Shown here: one piece after another, positions 1-9,426 of the stretch
How the letters are laid out: each line of letters starts with the position of its first letter
Position numbering within the stretch: position 1 is the first letter of the stretch
Origin: Bartonella alsatica
Lineage (GTDB): Bacteria; Pseudomonadota; Alphaproteobacteria; Rhizobiales; Rhizobiaceae
Reading direction: 5' to 3'
NCBI RefSeq assembly: GCF_013388295.1
Contig: NZ_CP058235.1
Location: 722,001 to 786,000, forward strand
DNA length: 64,000 bases
Notes under the pieces: model-generated
Databases searched by the model: none
What the model was told of the DNA's origin: nothing
The model's input: only the letters and a program-made list of their open reading frames with translations
Made by a program: the position numbers and the translations under genes

Positions 1-488
1 CACGTGCCAAAAACCCACGGATAGGGCCTTTTCAACATACAATTGAAATGCGTGCTAAACACTTTGGCTTAACTATAGAAGAAGCAAAAAATCCACTTTC
101 GAGTTCCTATATTGGGCGTCTTTGTTTACTTGGATATAAGCAAGATGCATTGAGCATCAGTAAAGAGCAATATGATACTGCGCAACGATATTTGCAAATC
201 AGAAACGACTATTTATGTGCCAAAGGTTTGCCAAACGGCTATTATGATGATTTTATGCACGCATCAGATGAAAAAGCACAAAAACAATGGCTTCAAAAAG
301 CAACCAATCATTATGAGGATATGAAAGAAGTGATTAAGGAAGCACAACATCTGCATCGCCAACATAACTTTCATGCCGCGTTACAATATCTTGTTGTAGA
401 AGATCAATCGCTTCCCTATCTTGTCTGTTCATTACGTATTATTCTGAATGCGCTTCGTAAACATTTTGAAGGTTCAACGAAAGAATGA
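1..488 (+). CDS. Phage-type protein of unknown function, 5' end outside window
   Basis: The frame is open from the first bases of the window (codons from base 3) and runs to the stop at 486-488, so the ATG at 48 is probably internal and the gene is 5' truncated here. The visible part is about 161 residues, charged, with no signal peptide or membrane segment. I do not recognise a defined domain. Its general look resembles small proteins found in alphaproteobacterial prophages, and the lysis genes at 3327-4563 on the same strand fit a prophage remnant. No function is assigned. Confidence 0.55.
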   Translation, partial: RAKNPRIGPFQHTIEMRAKHFGLTIEEAKNPLSSSYIGRLCLLGYKQDALSISKEQYDTAQRYLQIRNDYLCAKGLPNGYYDDFMHASDEKAQKQWLQKATNHYEDMKEVIKEAQHLHRQHNFHAALQYLVVEDQSLPYLVCSLRIILNALRKHFEGSTKE

Positions 489-1797
489 TCCTCCAATGTA
501 AGCACAGATGCGGAAATATTTCTGTATTATGATTCTATATCTAGATAGCATTACACTCTATTGTTCATACAGCGACACCCTGAAAATTTAGTGCAAAAAA
601 TAAACGCTATAGTGCTAAAGATAACAAAACTGCCCCACCAACATCTTCTCACCTAAATGCTTTCTGCCAAATCAGCCTCAAGGTTTTACTCAGCCTCAAG
701 GTTTTACCTTGGCAAAAATATATTTTTCTTCTTCCCACAAAGGGCATTAATTTTGAGCATGTCACTCAACGCTGTTTTGTGTAGAGATTTTATAGAGCAA
801 AAGTTCTACATTGGCATCCAGCCACATCAATCAACCTAGCAACCAACCATCTACTATGCCAGCCTTTACAAAACCCCGTTATCAACAAGCCTAACTTCAA
901 AGTTTCATCTTGGAAAAATCACACTTTTGTTTTCCAAAAGAAAAAAATCGTTTTTCTGCATTAAAAAAACTTCTCAACTGAAACAGCAGAATTTCCTGCA
1001 CGATCAGCAAATCCACTTTAAAAAAACACTAAGTTACACTTTTATGTTGACAGTGTGTGAAAAATCCTATTTAATGACGGGTGCGGGAGAGGTTTTTTTG
1101 TATCTATATCTCAGTATTGTTCGTTTATAGAATTATAAATATTACACTCTCCGAGAATGATAAAAGATTATAAAAATACAATGTTCTCTGTGTCTCATTT
1201 CAGCTTTCTTTCACATAAAAAGCATTTACCGTTGGAATATTAATCTGACCTGTTAAAAATGTAATATATCTTTAGCGTTAAACCATCAGCAATAACCATA
1301 ATTGCTCTATTCACCTGTGCTACTCCCATCATGAAGTAGAAGCTTGAAGGAGATATAAGGAAAATACTTGCCTAGTATATCTATGAACTAAATTATACAA
1401 GTTATCAAAAAATCGAACAAAACAAGAAAATTAGGTTAGGTTTTTAGAAATTAGGAATTTTAGATCTTTAAGGCAGAAGAAACTAACATGAAAAAATGTG
1501 ATTATCAAACGCAGTATAAAAGCATAACAAGTGTAAATAATGCAAAAAGCTTTTATTTTAAAATACCACGATGACGTTACAAATACACGCCTTACTTTCC
1601 ATAATTTTTTAAGATGCAGAAGACACCCATATTTTAAATACTAGAAGATTAAAATTTTAGTTTAGAAAACTTTTTTACGAAAATTTCTAAAACTTAAAGA
1701 ATGATCTTATAACTTTGCTTTTTAAGGTAAAAAGAAATCAATATAAAACACTATTTAGCCAAAATTGAAAAAAATAATGAATGCCGATTTTCAACAC
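489..1797. other. Gene-poor, AT-rich stretch
   Basis: No supportable gene. An 18 bp direct repeat lies at about 666-704 (CAGCCTCAAGGTTTTAC, twice in tandem). The remaining short frames lack ribosome sites and recognisable proteins. It looks like decayed accessory DNA between a phage gene and the effector gene. Confidence 0.6.
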
Positions 1798-1809
1798 GGA
1801 GATTCATTT

Positions 1810-2742
1810 ATGAAACCACAAGCTTCACAAAACGACGCCCAAAATTCATCACTAACACAAGAAAGTGATAGTAAAAATGAGTCATTAGAAAGTCCTCTTG
1901 CACGATTAGAGAAGAGCGGCATCCAAAAAGAAAAGGCCCCATTCAGCCAAGAGAAATTAAAAGGCATTATTACAGACTTAGAAAATGACATCACCAGTGG
2001 TCATTGGATTAATGCTTATTATGCAGATATAGACCTTAGAATGATGCCAGCTTTGGTAGACCACGCCAATTGTAAATATCCAGAAATGAATCTTAAACTT
2101 GCTCTAACACCTGAAGATCTTTCTCGCTCAATAAAAGAAACTATCGATGCCGGGATTAAATCTTCCAGATACATAATAAACTCAGGAAGTAGCAGAATCC
2201 ATTTTGCGGTCATTGATCATCAAACGATCGATAACAAGACATCCATGATATTATATGAACCTACAACATTCAGCAATATGTTTGCAGCCCTGTTAGAATT
2301 GAGTACAAAACAAGCCATTAAAGATTGCCAATTGCCTAATTGTCATTTTTCCATGGTAGAATTAGATATTCAACGAAGCTCCTCTGAATGCGGGATATTT
2401 AGTTTAGCTCTCGCCAAAAAGCTTTATCGTGAATCGAATAAATTAGAAAGAATGCACAAAGATAATATTAATGGTGTGTTATGCGAACCAGACACCCCGT
2501 TATCTTCTGAGAAATTAGATAAGTATCTTCCTGTTACTTTTTACAAACACGCACAAAGCAGAACACGTCTTGAAGAATATATAAAAACAAATCTGGAAGC
2601 TATAAACGAAAAAGTTAATAAAAAAGATGAAACTATTATCGAGAGATTTGATAAAAACTTAGTTAAAATAAACGACAAAACTGTCTCTGTTTCGTCCCAT
2701 AGGAAAAGGATTTCTGAATATAAATCCATACTTACATTATGA
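1810..2742 (+). CDS. YopJ-family serine/threonine acetyltransferase effector
   Basis: Predicted host-directed effector of the YopJ/AvrRxv family (clan CE fold), enzymes that acetylate Ser, Thr or Lys on host signalling kinases. The catalytic triad is visible: His in RIHFAVID (residue 131), Glu in LYEPTTF (150) and Cys in SSSECGIFS (194), in the family order and spacing. I chose the ATG at 1810 because GGAG lies 8 bases upstream; a TTG at 1765 or ATG at 1777 would add up to 15 residues without a better ribosome site. The product is about 310 residues, with a polar, disordered-looking first 50 residues and a basic C-terminal tail. There is no signal peptide and no BID domain. It sits alone in relic DNA near phage lysis genes, which suggests horizontal acquisition. 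The secretion route is unknown. Confidence 0.85.
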   Translation: MKPQASQNDAQNSSLTQESDSKNESLESPLARLEKSGIQKEKAPFSQEKLKGIITDLENDITSGHWINAYYADIDLRMMPALVDHANCKYPEMNLKLALTPEDLSRSIKETIDAGIKSSRYIINSGSSRIHFAVIDHQTIDNKTSMILYEPTTFSNMFAALLELSTKQAIKDCQLPNCHFSMVELDIQRSSSECGIFSLALAKKLYRESNKLERMHKDNINGVLCEPDTPLSSEKLDKYLPVTFYKHAQSRTRLEEYIKTNLEAINEKVNKKDETIIERFDKNLVKINDKTVSVSSHRKRISEYKSILTL

Positions 2743-3289
2743 TGATTTGTTAATGTTTTTGCCAATATGTTTTGAAAATTAAGCACTGCATTTAGGTCTA
2801 GGAAAGATGACAAGTTGATTTATGATAGCAAATTCACTTCGTAATTCGATTTGTAAGATGCAAACAGCATAAACAGCTTGTCTATTAAGAAAAAACTCAA
2901 TTGTTATCTCAAAAACAAACGCATCTTATTTAAAAGCAAATCAAAAATTTTAAGGATTTTTAGCAATAACCACATATTTAGCTGAACAGAGAAAACAACA
3001 CTTTCTCAAAAGCATAAGGAAGGGTAGCATATGTTTTTAAAAGCCCTTTCCATAGAGTTTTTCCAGGATATCATTTTTTCATCAAAAAGAAAATTCTTAT
3101 GCATTAATCCCACTCAACAATTCTAACTTTACAGGTGCTGTTAAAACGCTATCACCACACACCACCAGAACTGGACTATTCACCACCGAAACCGTTCTAC
3201 ATACAACCAGTCTCACAGTTTGATCAAAGTTTCACCTCTCACTCGTTTTTGAAAACCAGGAAAGAAGTTCATTTTTAATATGTCAATCT
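2743..3289. other. Gene-free stretch between effector and lysis genes
   Basis: AT-rich, with no credible coding frame on either strand. It ends at the strong hairpin at 3290. Nothing else is recognised. Confidence 0.6.
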
Positions 3290-3313
3290 GCCCCACTAGT
3301 GGGGCTTTTTTTT
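3290..3313 (+). terminator. Rho-independent terminator just upstream of endolysin
   Basis: A perfect palindrome, GCCCCACTAGTGGGGC (3290-3305), is followed by eight T. It ends one base before a possible ATG of the endolysin and 13 bases before the preferred start, so it would block read-through into the lysis genes unless they have their own promoter or use antitermination. Confidence 0.8.
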
Positions 3314-3326
3314 AATGGAGAAGCAT

Positions 3327-3989
3327 ATGCGAAAAATATCATCAGAAGGGCTAGCACTTATCAAACAATGGGAAGGTTTGCGTTTGAATGCCTATAAAGA
3401 TGCCATTGGTGTGTGGACAATAGGTTACGGACATACAAACAGTGCCGGAAAACCTTTTGTTCATAAAGGCATGACAATCACTGAAAAACAAGCAGAAGAA
3501 CTGCTTTGCCAAGATTTAAGACAATTTGAAAATGCTGTAGAACAAGCGGTTCAAGTTCCCTTAACAGATGAACAATTCGCGGCATTAGTTTCTTTTTGTT
3601 ATAATGTAGGAACAACAGCTTTTTGCAACTCAACCCTATTAAAGAAACTCAATAACGGTGAATATGAAGCAATACCATCCGAATTACAAAAATGGACCAA
3701 AGCCGGTGGTAAACGTTTGCAAGGTCTTGTGCACCGGCGTGTAGCAGAAGCAGGATTGTGGGCGAAAGGTGCGTTTGTTTCCTCCAACTATCAAACAGTG
3801 GAAACGCAAGCACCAACGGGACTTTTTAAGGCAGAAGCCCTTGCACCAATCATTGGATCTTTTTCGGGACTTGGTGGTTTTTTGGCAGGCAATGGTCCCA
3901 TCCAATGGGCTTTGGCAACCATTATGATTTTAGCCGCATGTGCTGGTATTTTCTTTGTTGCTAAACGCTTTCAGGAGCACCGCCTATGA
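3327..3989 (+). CDS. Phage endolysin, GH24 lysozyme with C-terminal membrane segment
   Basis: A T4-type lysozyme (glycoside hydrolase 24) that cleaves peptidoglycan during phage lysis. The catalytic E-x8-D-x5-T signature is visible in the N-terminal region (WEG ... YKD ... WTIGYGHT), followed by the usual family core to about residue 150. Residues about 190-215 form a hydrophobic segment (GPIQWALATIMILAACAG) ending in KRFQEHRL, so the enzyme is probably anchored by a C-terminal helix. The ATG at 3327 is preferred over 3315 because GGAG sits 6 bases upstream. Its stop overlaps the start of the next gene (ATGA). No large holin, capsid or tail genes are near, so this is an orphan lysis cassette. 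Confidence 0.9.
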   Translation: MRKISSEGLALIKQWEGLRLNAYKDAIGVWTIGYGHTNSAGKPFVHKGMTITEKQAEELLCQDLRQFENAVEQAVQVPLTDEQFAALVSFCYNVGTTAFCNSTLLKKLNNGEYEAIPSELQKWTKAGGKRLQGLVHRRVAEAGLWAKGAFVSSNYQTVETQAPTGLFKAEALAPIIGSFSGLGGFLAGNGPIQWALATIMILAACAGIFFVAKRFQEHRL

Positions 3990-4213
3990 TCTTATGGATG
4001 AAAAAAAATCTGATACTAACAGGTGCAGTTTTAGCTGCTTTTTTTATTACTTTAGCTAGAGCCTTTACCTTTGGAAAGAAGGTGGAACAGCAAAAACAAA
4101 CAGAAAATACTTTAAAAGCAGCAAAAACACGACTGGAAGTGGAAAATGAAATTAATCAAAAAAGTGATGCTGATGTGCGTACTGCTCTCTCTGACTGGTT
4201 GCGGGATCCATAA
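3986..4213 (+). CDS. Inner-membrane spanin-like (Rz-type) protein
   Basis: A 75-residue protein with an N-terminal hydrophobic segment (residues 9-25, LILTGAVLAAFFITLAR) followed by a charged, helical, coiled-coil-like stretch (KKVEQQKQTENTLKAAKTRLEVENE). This is the layout of phage i-spanins (Rz), which join inner and outer membranes in the last step of lysis. The start overlaps the endolysin stop by 4 bases, and the 3' end contains the start of the lipoprotein gene in another frame, as in many Rz/Rz1 pairs. It is short for Rz, so the call rests on architecture and position. Confidence 0.65.
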   Translation: MILWMKKNLILTGAVLAAFFITLARAFTFGKKVEQQKQTENTLKAAKTRLEVENEINQKSDADVRTALSDWLRDP

Positions 4214-4364
4214 ATATGCTTCTTCTTGTGTTGGTTGGTTACCAATTTACTTAAGTCGACAAGATTTAAACGCCATCAGTTCAAACTTAGCAAGAGAGAT
4301 TCTAAAGCATAACAAGCAGGGTGAACGCTTATGTGGGTGGAAACATGGCCAGAAGAAAAACTGA
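4146..4364 (+). CDS. Rz1-like outer-membrane lipoprotein (o-spanin candidate)
   Basis: A 72-residue product with a lipoprotein signal (KKVMLMCVLLSLTGC; Cys19 would be lipidated). Its first 68 bases lie inside the 3' end of the preceding i-spanin-like gene in another frame, the classical overlapping spanin layout. It contains several Cys and lacks the Pro-rich mature part of coliphage Rz1, but phage o-spanins diverge widely. It probably bridges to the i-spanin during lysis. Confidence 0.6.
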   Translation: MKLIKKVMLMCVLLSLTGCGIHKYASSCVGWLPIYLSRQDLNAISSNLAREILKHNKQGERLCGWKHGQKKN

Positions 4365-4563
4365 AAAATACACAGAACTTACAGAAGCAGAAAAAGAGAT
4401 GCTTCAGGAAATGATCATTACCTACCAAACTATGAAAATGATGTCTCGTTTTATGAAGTGGATAGCCTTTTTTATCTTTTTGCTTATCCTCGATTTTGCC
4501 CGCTTCATAGAAGCGATAGATAATATCTATGCACATTTAAAACAGTGGTTTTCAAAGAATTAA
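4345..4563 (+). CDS. Small single-span membrane protein of the lysis cassette
   Basis: About 72 residues from the ATG at 4345 (MARRKTEKYTEL), with GGTGGA just upstream; the longer frame from 4321 has no better site. The charged N-terminal half (TEAEKEMLQEMI) is followed by one hydrophobic helix (WIAFFIFLLILDFARFI). The start overlaps the preceding lipoprotein gene by 20 bases, so it is translated with the lysis genes. It could be a holin-like or accessory phage protein; the family is not recognised. Confidence 0.5.
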   Translation: MARRKTEKYTELTEAEKEMLQEMIITYQTMKMMSRFMKWIAFFIFLLILDFARFIEAIDNIYAHLKQWFSKN

Positions 4564-5219
4564 AGACTTATTCAAAATATGGTAAAGAGCGTTCTTTAAA
4601 ACAAGAAACACATTAAGCAAGATATCAAGAAAAATGCTTGAGAAGCATACCACACTTATTGTAACCAATTGCACTATATAATAAGCTTGGAAAACTTTTT
4701 TAATTGTTTACAACCATAAAACTTGCATAGTGTTTTATACCCTCCATAGTCATAGACTTCTAATTAAAAAGTATATAATGCATCGCCTATTTAAAAGAAA
4801 CTAAGGGGAAAGAGAGTATATGATGAATAGAAATATTTCATTGCGATGTTTGTTATCACTTTAATGATACTACTATAGTGCAAGCAACCGGTACCGTAAC
4901 TCTTCTAGAAACAAAATCAAGTCTTTCATCCATTATTATGCCTACCCTTTGTCCTAGATTAGCTTTTATCTTGTAGGATAAATTGGTAGTTTTTTTTAAT
5001 AAAGACACCTTAAATTCTTCTAAAGATGTAACTACTGAAACATGAGCTTGAATGATAAAAATTTATTATCTCAATCATCAAAGTTTGTAGAAGGCCTTTT
5101 AATATGGATTTTAATATTAATCTGGAAAACAACCTTATTTCGGTGTTGATATGAACGTAGTCTAAAAAAACACAAGAATGAATAACAGAAAAAGAACTCG
5201 AGATGATGTGCCATAAATT

Positions 5220-5600
5220 CTATTAACGTCGTACTAAAAAAGCTGAATTCCAGTTATAAATTTACAGCTCCAGATGAAACGATAGTCAATATTAGTGATA
5301 TTGTTGTGAAAAGCATCACTTTGAAAGAAAAAATGAGCTGGTGTACACGAGTACGTATTGGTTTTACTTCTGATCGTATTATACCGTATATCACTGAAGC
5401 GTATAATCTATGCAAAGATGCAATATACAGCCCATGCAAAGATGCAATCTATATATAGCCTATGCAAAGATGTAATCTATATAGCCTATGCAAAGATGCA
5501 TATATCATATGAATTTTGTAAAATTACCGGAAGATCAATTTATATTTGCTTCAACCAATATGTTAGATGAAACAAACAATGATCAGTTATAATTTGATGG
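5220..5600 (+). pseudogene. Remnant of an unidentified gene
   Basis: Conceptual translation gives protein-like stretches (APDETIVNISDIVVKSITL; then, after the repeats, KLPEDQFIFASTNMLDETNN) separated by stops and interrupted by short direct repeats. Composition and continuity look like a former coding region. I cannot name the family. Confidence 0.3.
5407..5508 (+). repeat. Four imperfect copies of a ~26 bp direct repeat
   Basis: The core TATGCAAAGATG(C/T)A recurs at about 5408, 5433, 5461 and 5487, each followed by an AT-rich spacer (ATCTATATAG or similar). Unit lengths vary from 24 to 28 bp and there are no unique spacers, so this is tandem duplication inside a relic gene, not CRISPR. Confidence 0.7.
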
Positions 5601-7091
5601 GAGAATTAACTTTGCAATAATTAATAGTGTTATTCTGCACACAGAACATTGCTATTTGGCTTTTAGCAAAAAGAATTTTGTGAGGGATAGCTTGCAATTA
5701 TTTACAAAACTAATAATTTCCACATTGTTGTAATTTATAAATTTTAAATTGTTAAAAAACCTGCCAAAAATAGGGGATTATTTTTCATCCGTTGGGCTGT
5801 TAAACACCATCCCTCAGAGCATGCAAAGAGACCAACAAATCGAGTTTACATGCACATTTGTACGATAGTATGATAGAAATAAACACTATGCCATTTAAAA
5901 TTTTTATCAATATGTTTTGTATTAATGTAATTCATTGATAATATTCCCTTTTTTAAAATCTCTTGCATATAAACTTTTGGAACCCCAATCTCTATTGGGT
6001 GAGCAAGAAGAGTTTCGGCAATTGCAAACGATAGAAGATACTCTTTTTTACCTTCCACTTTGGTAAGCCTGAGCAAAAACTGTAAGAATAATAAGCAAAA
6101 TTACAAAGTTTCATGTATTATTTTGCTCTGATTGTTTCCAAAAGAAAGCGTGATGCAATTTTGCACACATTCCAGCTTCACCTGATAATATAATATCAGC
6201 CTTACACAAGACGGCAGATTATTTAATTTTAAGATTTTCCCTTCCCTTCACTCCCAAAAACGAAGATTTTTTTCACAAAACAATAATAAAATTGGTATCT
6301 CTAAAGATTAACATATTGATCTATAATGATAATTTATCGATTAGCTCTCATAAGATTTTCTCATTTCAATCTCTCATATATTGAATCAATTAAAACCATT
6401 TCCGCACAACACAGATATGATGAGGATTAGACAAAAATTATTTAAGATAGGAATAAAATGCCTCTTATGAACTGTCTCAAGACAAGAGCGGTGTAACATT
6501 GAGAGCTGGTAAATATTAAATTAATGACAAAACCAATTTGCACCTTCACAAGCGTTAAAGATGGTAATTCCCAATGAATTTTAGATCATACCATCACGGA
6601 CAGTGTCATAAAATGAGCTTGAGAATATTAATAAATGTTTCTTTAAGCAAAGGCATCAATTTGCAATACAATAACGTTCTGTTTTTGAAAGAAGCATAGC
6701 CCCGTTACCTTCAAGCTTTTGCTGATTACTGATATAACCCTCTCCCCAAAACACTGGCTAAGACCTGCTTTAAATATTCTATTCAACTTTACTTTACACC
6801 TCTTTACGCCAACAATACACGCAGAGTATGTGAGTGATTAATTGTGGTTGTTTTGATGTTGTTGAACAGATATTTTAACGCCACAAAGCACATTTACGAA
6901 CATATCCAATGTGTTTCAATGATTATTGTTTTCTTATATTTTAGTTAATACAAAAAATATTTTAGTTAATACAAAAAAATTGAAAAGACAGAACCGACAC
7001 TGTATTTAATTTTACGAATATAACCTTGTTTTAAAGGAGAATGTTATTAGCATTACAAATAACTTACTGTAAATAAAAAAAATTCTCAAAG

Positions 7092-7176
7092 TGGTGCGGG
7101 TGGTCGGACTCGAACCGACACTCCTCTCGGAACCAGATTTTGAGTCTGGCGCGTCTACCAGTTCCACCACACCCGC
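7092..7176 (-). tRNA. tRNA-Leu (anticodon CAA)
   Basis: On the minus strand an 85-nt class II tRNA folds completely: acceptor GCGGGTG pairs with CACCCGC, then A73 and an encoded CCA. The anticodon stem CCAGA/TCTGG encloses CTCAAAA, giving anticodon CAA (leucine, UUG codons). The variable arm is long, as expected for leucine, and the T arm contains GGTTCGAGTCC. It lies at the edge of the relic region, a usual insertion neighbourhood, but I see no att duplication. Confidence 0.95.
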
Positions 7177-7395
7177 ATGTTGTTATAGAGAACAGGCTTG
7201 TCCCTTATTTCACTGCAGTATATAAAGAGAATAGATTCGTCAACAGCAGATTTTTTTGTTTTTAAGAATCCAAATTATTTTTACCTTATCAACAGTACAA
7301 TATATTTTTCTATAGAATTTTTGGATTCTTTGTTCCATCGAATTTCTGGTGAATAATTTGCAAAGTTTTTACCTCTTAGACTTACAAGAGACGTC

Positions 7396-8004
7396 ATGAT
7401 ATTGAACAAGTTAAAGCTTTGGACTATTTCTTTAGCAAATCGGCGTACAGCGCCACATTGGCTTGGGGTCATTGCTTTTATTGAAAGTTCTGTTTTTCCA
7501 ATTCCGGCAGATGTTCTGTATATTCCGATGTCCCTTGTTCATCCCAAGCGGGCTTATTGTTATGCTTTCATTGCAACTGTATGTTCTGTTTTAGGTGGTA
7601 TTGCCGGTTGGTTTATTGGACATTTTGCCTATGACACACTGGCCAAACCGATTTTAGAATTTTATGGTAAAATTGAAAGTTTTCAAGCGCTAAAAAACCG
7701 AGCAACATTGCAATTTCTTGTCGTTTTACTAATCACTTCAGGCTTTTTACACCTACCACCTATCAAGATTGTAACGATTTTGGCAGGTGTTATGGGCGTA
7801 CATCTCGGACTCTTTACGATAACCTGCATTTTTGCACGAGGGATGCGTTTTTACCTTTTTGCATGGCTGATTCAACATTTCGGGCATAAAGCAATAAATT
7901 TTCTTGTCCACCATTTAAAATGGATAGTCTTGTTTGGTTGTGTTAGTCTCTTACTAGTTTATGGTGCTTTCATAGCTTTGCTAAACAAGTACCTTTTGTT
8001 TTAA
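7396..8004 (+). CDS. YqaA/DedA-family (VTT domain) membrane protein
   Basis: A 202-residue polytopic inner-membrane protein of the YqaA branch of the SNARE-associated/DedA (VTT) superfamily. Recognisable parts are the N-terminal FIESSVFPIPADVLYIPMSL, the glycine-rich GGIAGWFIGHFAYD and the amphipathic LPPIKIVTILAGVMG. Four to five hydrophobic segments follow. DedA-type proteins support membrane homeostasis and lipid or undecaprenyl-phosphate traffic; the exact substrate of YqaA members is not known. It is followed 12 bases later by dsbB, the same order I associate with other Rhizobiales, so the two are probably co-transcribed. Confidence 0.85.
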   Translation: MILNKLKLWTISLANRRTAPHWLGVIAFIESSVFPIPADVLYIPMSLVHPKRAYCYAFIATVCSVLGGIAGWFIGHFAYDTLAKPILEFYGKIESFQALKNRATLQFLVVLLITSGFLHLPPIKIVTILAGVMGVHLGLFTITCIFARGMRFYLFAWLIQHFGHKAINFLVHHLKWIVLFGCVSLLLVYGAFIALLNKYLLF

Positions 8005-8016
8005 GGAACATGCACA

Positions 8017-8604
8017 ATGACATGCATTTTGTCTTTTCAGCCTATTTTAAACAAGCATCTTTATCTTCAACCCAGTAGAAAAGAACAAAGCTTATGGGCT
8101 TTTTTTCTAACCTTTTGTCTATCTGGCACAATAGGTCTTGCACTTGGTTTTGAACATATTGGAGGGTATATTCCTTGCGATTTATGCCTCATTGAGCGTT
8201 TTCCGTATTATGGTGCTATACCATTTTTAATTTTAGCAGGTTTAGGAGCATGTTTTTTTCGCATGTCTTCTGGGATACAACTTTTATTTTTTTGTGTTTT
8301 TGTTTTAATGACTATCAGCTTTGTCTTAGCAATTTATCATACAGGTATTGAATATGGCTTTTGGCCTGCTCCTCCCAGTTGTGGTTCAAATGCAGGAAGG
8401 ATGATAACAGATGTCAACCAACTGTTTAACCACTTAAACAACATCCATCCTCCTTCTTGCTCTGAAGCACCAAAACGGTTTCTTTTTCTCTCATTTGCTG
8501 GTTGGAATATGGTTGCCAGTTTATTTTACATGTTTAGCAGCCTCTATATTGCTTCAAAAGGGCTTCTTTCAGGGCGCCCCCCAATTATAGCGGAAAAGCA
8601 GTAG
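8017..8604 (+). CDS. dsbB: Disulfide bond formation protein DsbB
   Basis: A quinone-linked inner-membrane oxidase that reoxidises periplasmic DsbA. The first redox pair is in IPCDLCLIER; the second pair of cysteines is in PPSCGSN and PPSCSEAPKRF, both in predicted periplasmic loops. About four hydrophobic segments (from residues 27, 66, 90 and 165) give the family topology. The 195-residue length is usual. It begins 12 bases after the YqaA-like gene. The first 25 residues are polar and may not all be translated, as several starts are possible. Confidence 0.9.
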   Translation: MTCILSFQPILNKHLYLQPSRKEQSLWAFFLTFCLSGTIGLALGFEHIGGYIPCDLCLIERFPYYGAIPFLILAGLGACFFRMSSGIQLLFFCVFVLMTISFVLAIYHTGIEYGFWPAPPSCGSNAGRMITDVNQLFNHLNNIHPPSCSEAPKRFLFLSFAGWNMVASLFYMFSSLYIASKGLLSGRPPIIAEKQ

Positions 8605-9398
8605 AAACGAGACCCCACCAATGCTTACCAGCCCCACTGTACTTAGCCAACTTTTACCATACTTAATTCTCACTCTCCTGCTCATTTTTTATCAGCATCA
8701 CTATAATTTTTTCACACATGTAGATTGCCCTGGAATGAAACGAAAAAAATAAAAAAGCGCGCATATTCTACCGTTTCAACCTGGTTTATTTATTTGCAAT
8801 ATTTTTACCCAAAACTGCTTCAAAATAGTGTAGGATATAGAGGCCCGATAAACACAAATGGTTTCTACCCAAAAATAAAAATGCTCCGCTTTCTCTTTCA
8901 ATCCGGTTGCCTTCCTGAAATGAAGAATGACGTGATATGTTGGAGCATAACAGGTAACAAAAAATGATACGGGAAGAAAAGATCGAAACGCACATCACAA
9001 AAAATCACCTTGCATAAAGCTGATTGTAAATTGTGCTTTATGCATGAAACAAGATTTCCTATGCGATTTCCCCATGAAGCAATCCGGTTCAAATTTTGAA
9101 AAAACGACCTATTTTGGAAATCTCTCAAAATATAAAGCTAGATGGTAATATTGCGGTTTTACTTTTTACGAGGGACTCACAACACAATAATCCAGTTCTT
9201 TACATAATCCCCTCTCCTATAAAATATCAAAAAACATGGATTATCTGTAATTATATCCCCAAAGTCTCGCTAAACTGCTTAAATACCTCACATGACATTC
9301 CAAGATTACCTAAAGAGAATGTAACTATTATACTATATCAAAGCATTTTTCACATTTAGGCCATTGACTTTATATCAAAATGTGTATATGAATAATTT
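8605..9398. other. Gene-free stretch after dsbB
   Basis: Short frames only, none recognised. A 10 bp perfect inverted repeat with a 14-nt loop lies at 9011-9044 (TGCATAAAGC / GCTTTATGCA). No poly-T tract follows it. Confidence 0.55.
9364..9392 (+). promoter_or_regulatory. Candidate sigma-70 promoter in front of the hairpin array
   Basis: TTGACT (9364-9369) and TATGAA (9387-9392) with 17 bases between. Transcription would start near 9400, about 27 bases before the first palindrome of the array. AT-rich DNA throws up such matches by chance, so confidence is modest. Confidence 0.35.
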
Positions 9399-9426
9399 AC
9401 TTACAGTTTAGAACTCCACGATTTCT

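Larger units (their letters stand above)
4564..7091. other. 2.5 kb of relic DNA
   Basis: No intact gene is supported. A decayed plus-strand frame can be followed at about 5220-5600 and 5640-5860 through stops. It contains the approximately 26 bp repeats at 5407-5508. A minus-strand frame at 5846-6076 (76 residues) is open but unrecognised. A 21 bp sequence (TATTTTAGTTAATACAAAAAA) is tandemly doubled at 6937-6978. The pattern is that of a degraded accessory island. Confidence 0.6.

Noticed and set aside
5407..5508. CRISPR-like short repeats
   Set aside because: Units are imperfect and contiguous, with no distinct spacers.
8760..8830. Possible decayed copy of the dsbB 3' end
   Set aside because: A few words such as GGTTTATTTATTT and TGCTTCAAAA resemble dsbB, but the match is not collinear enough in AT-rich DNA to support a copy.
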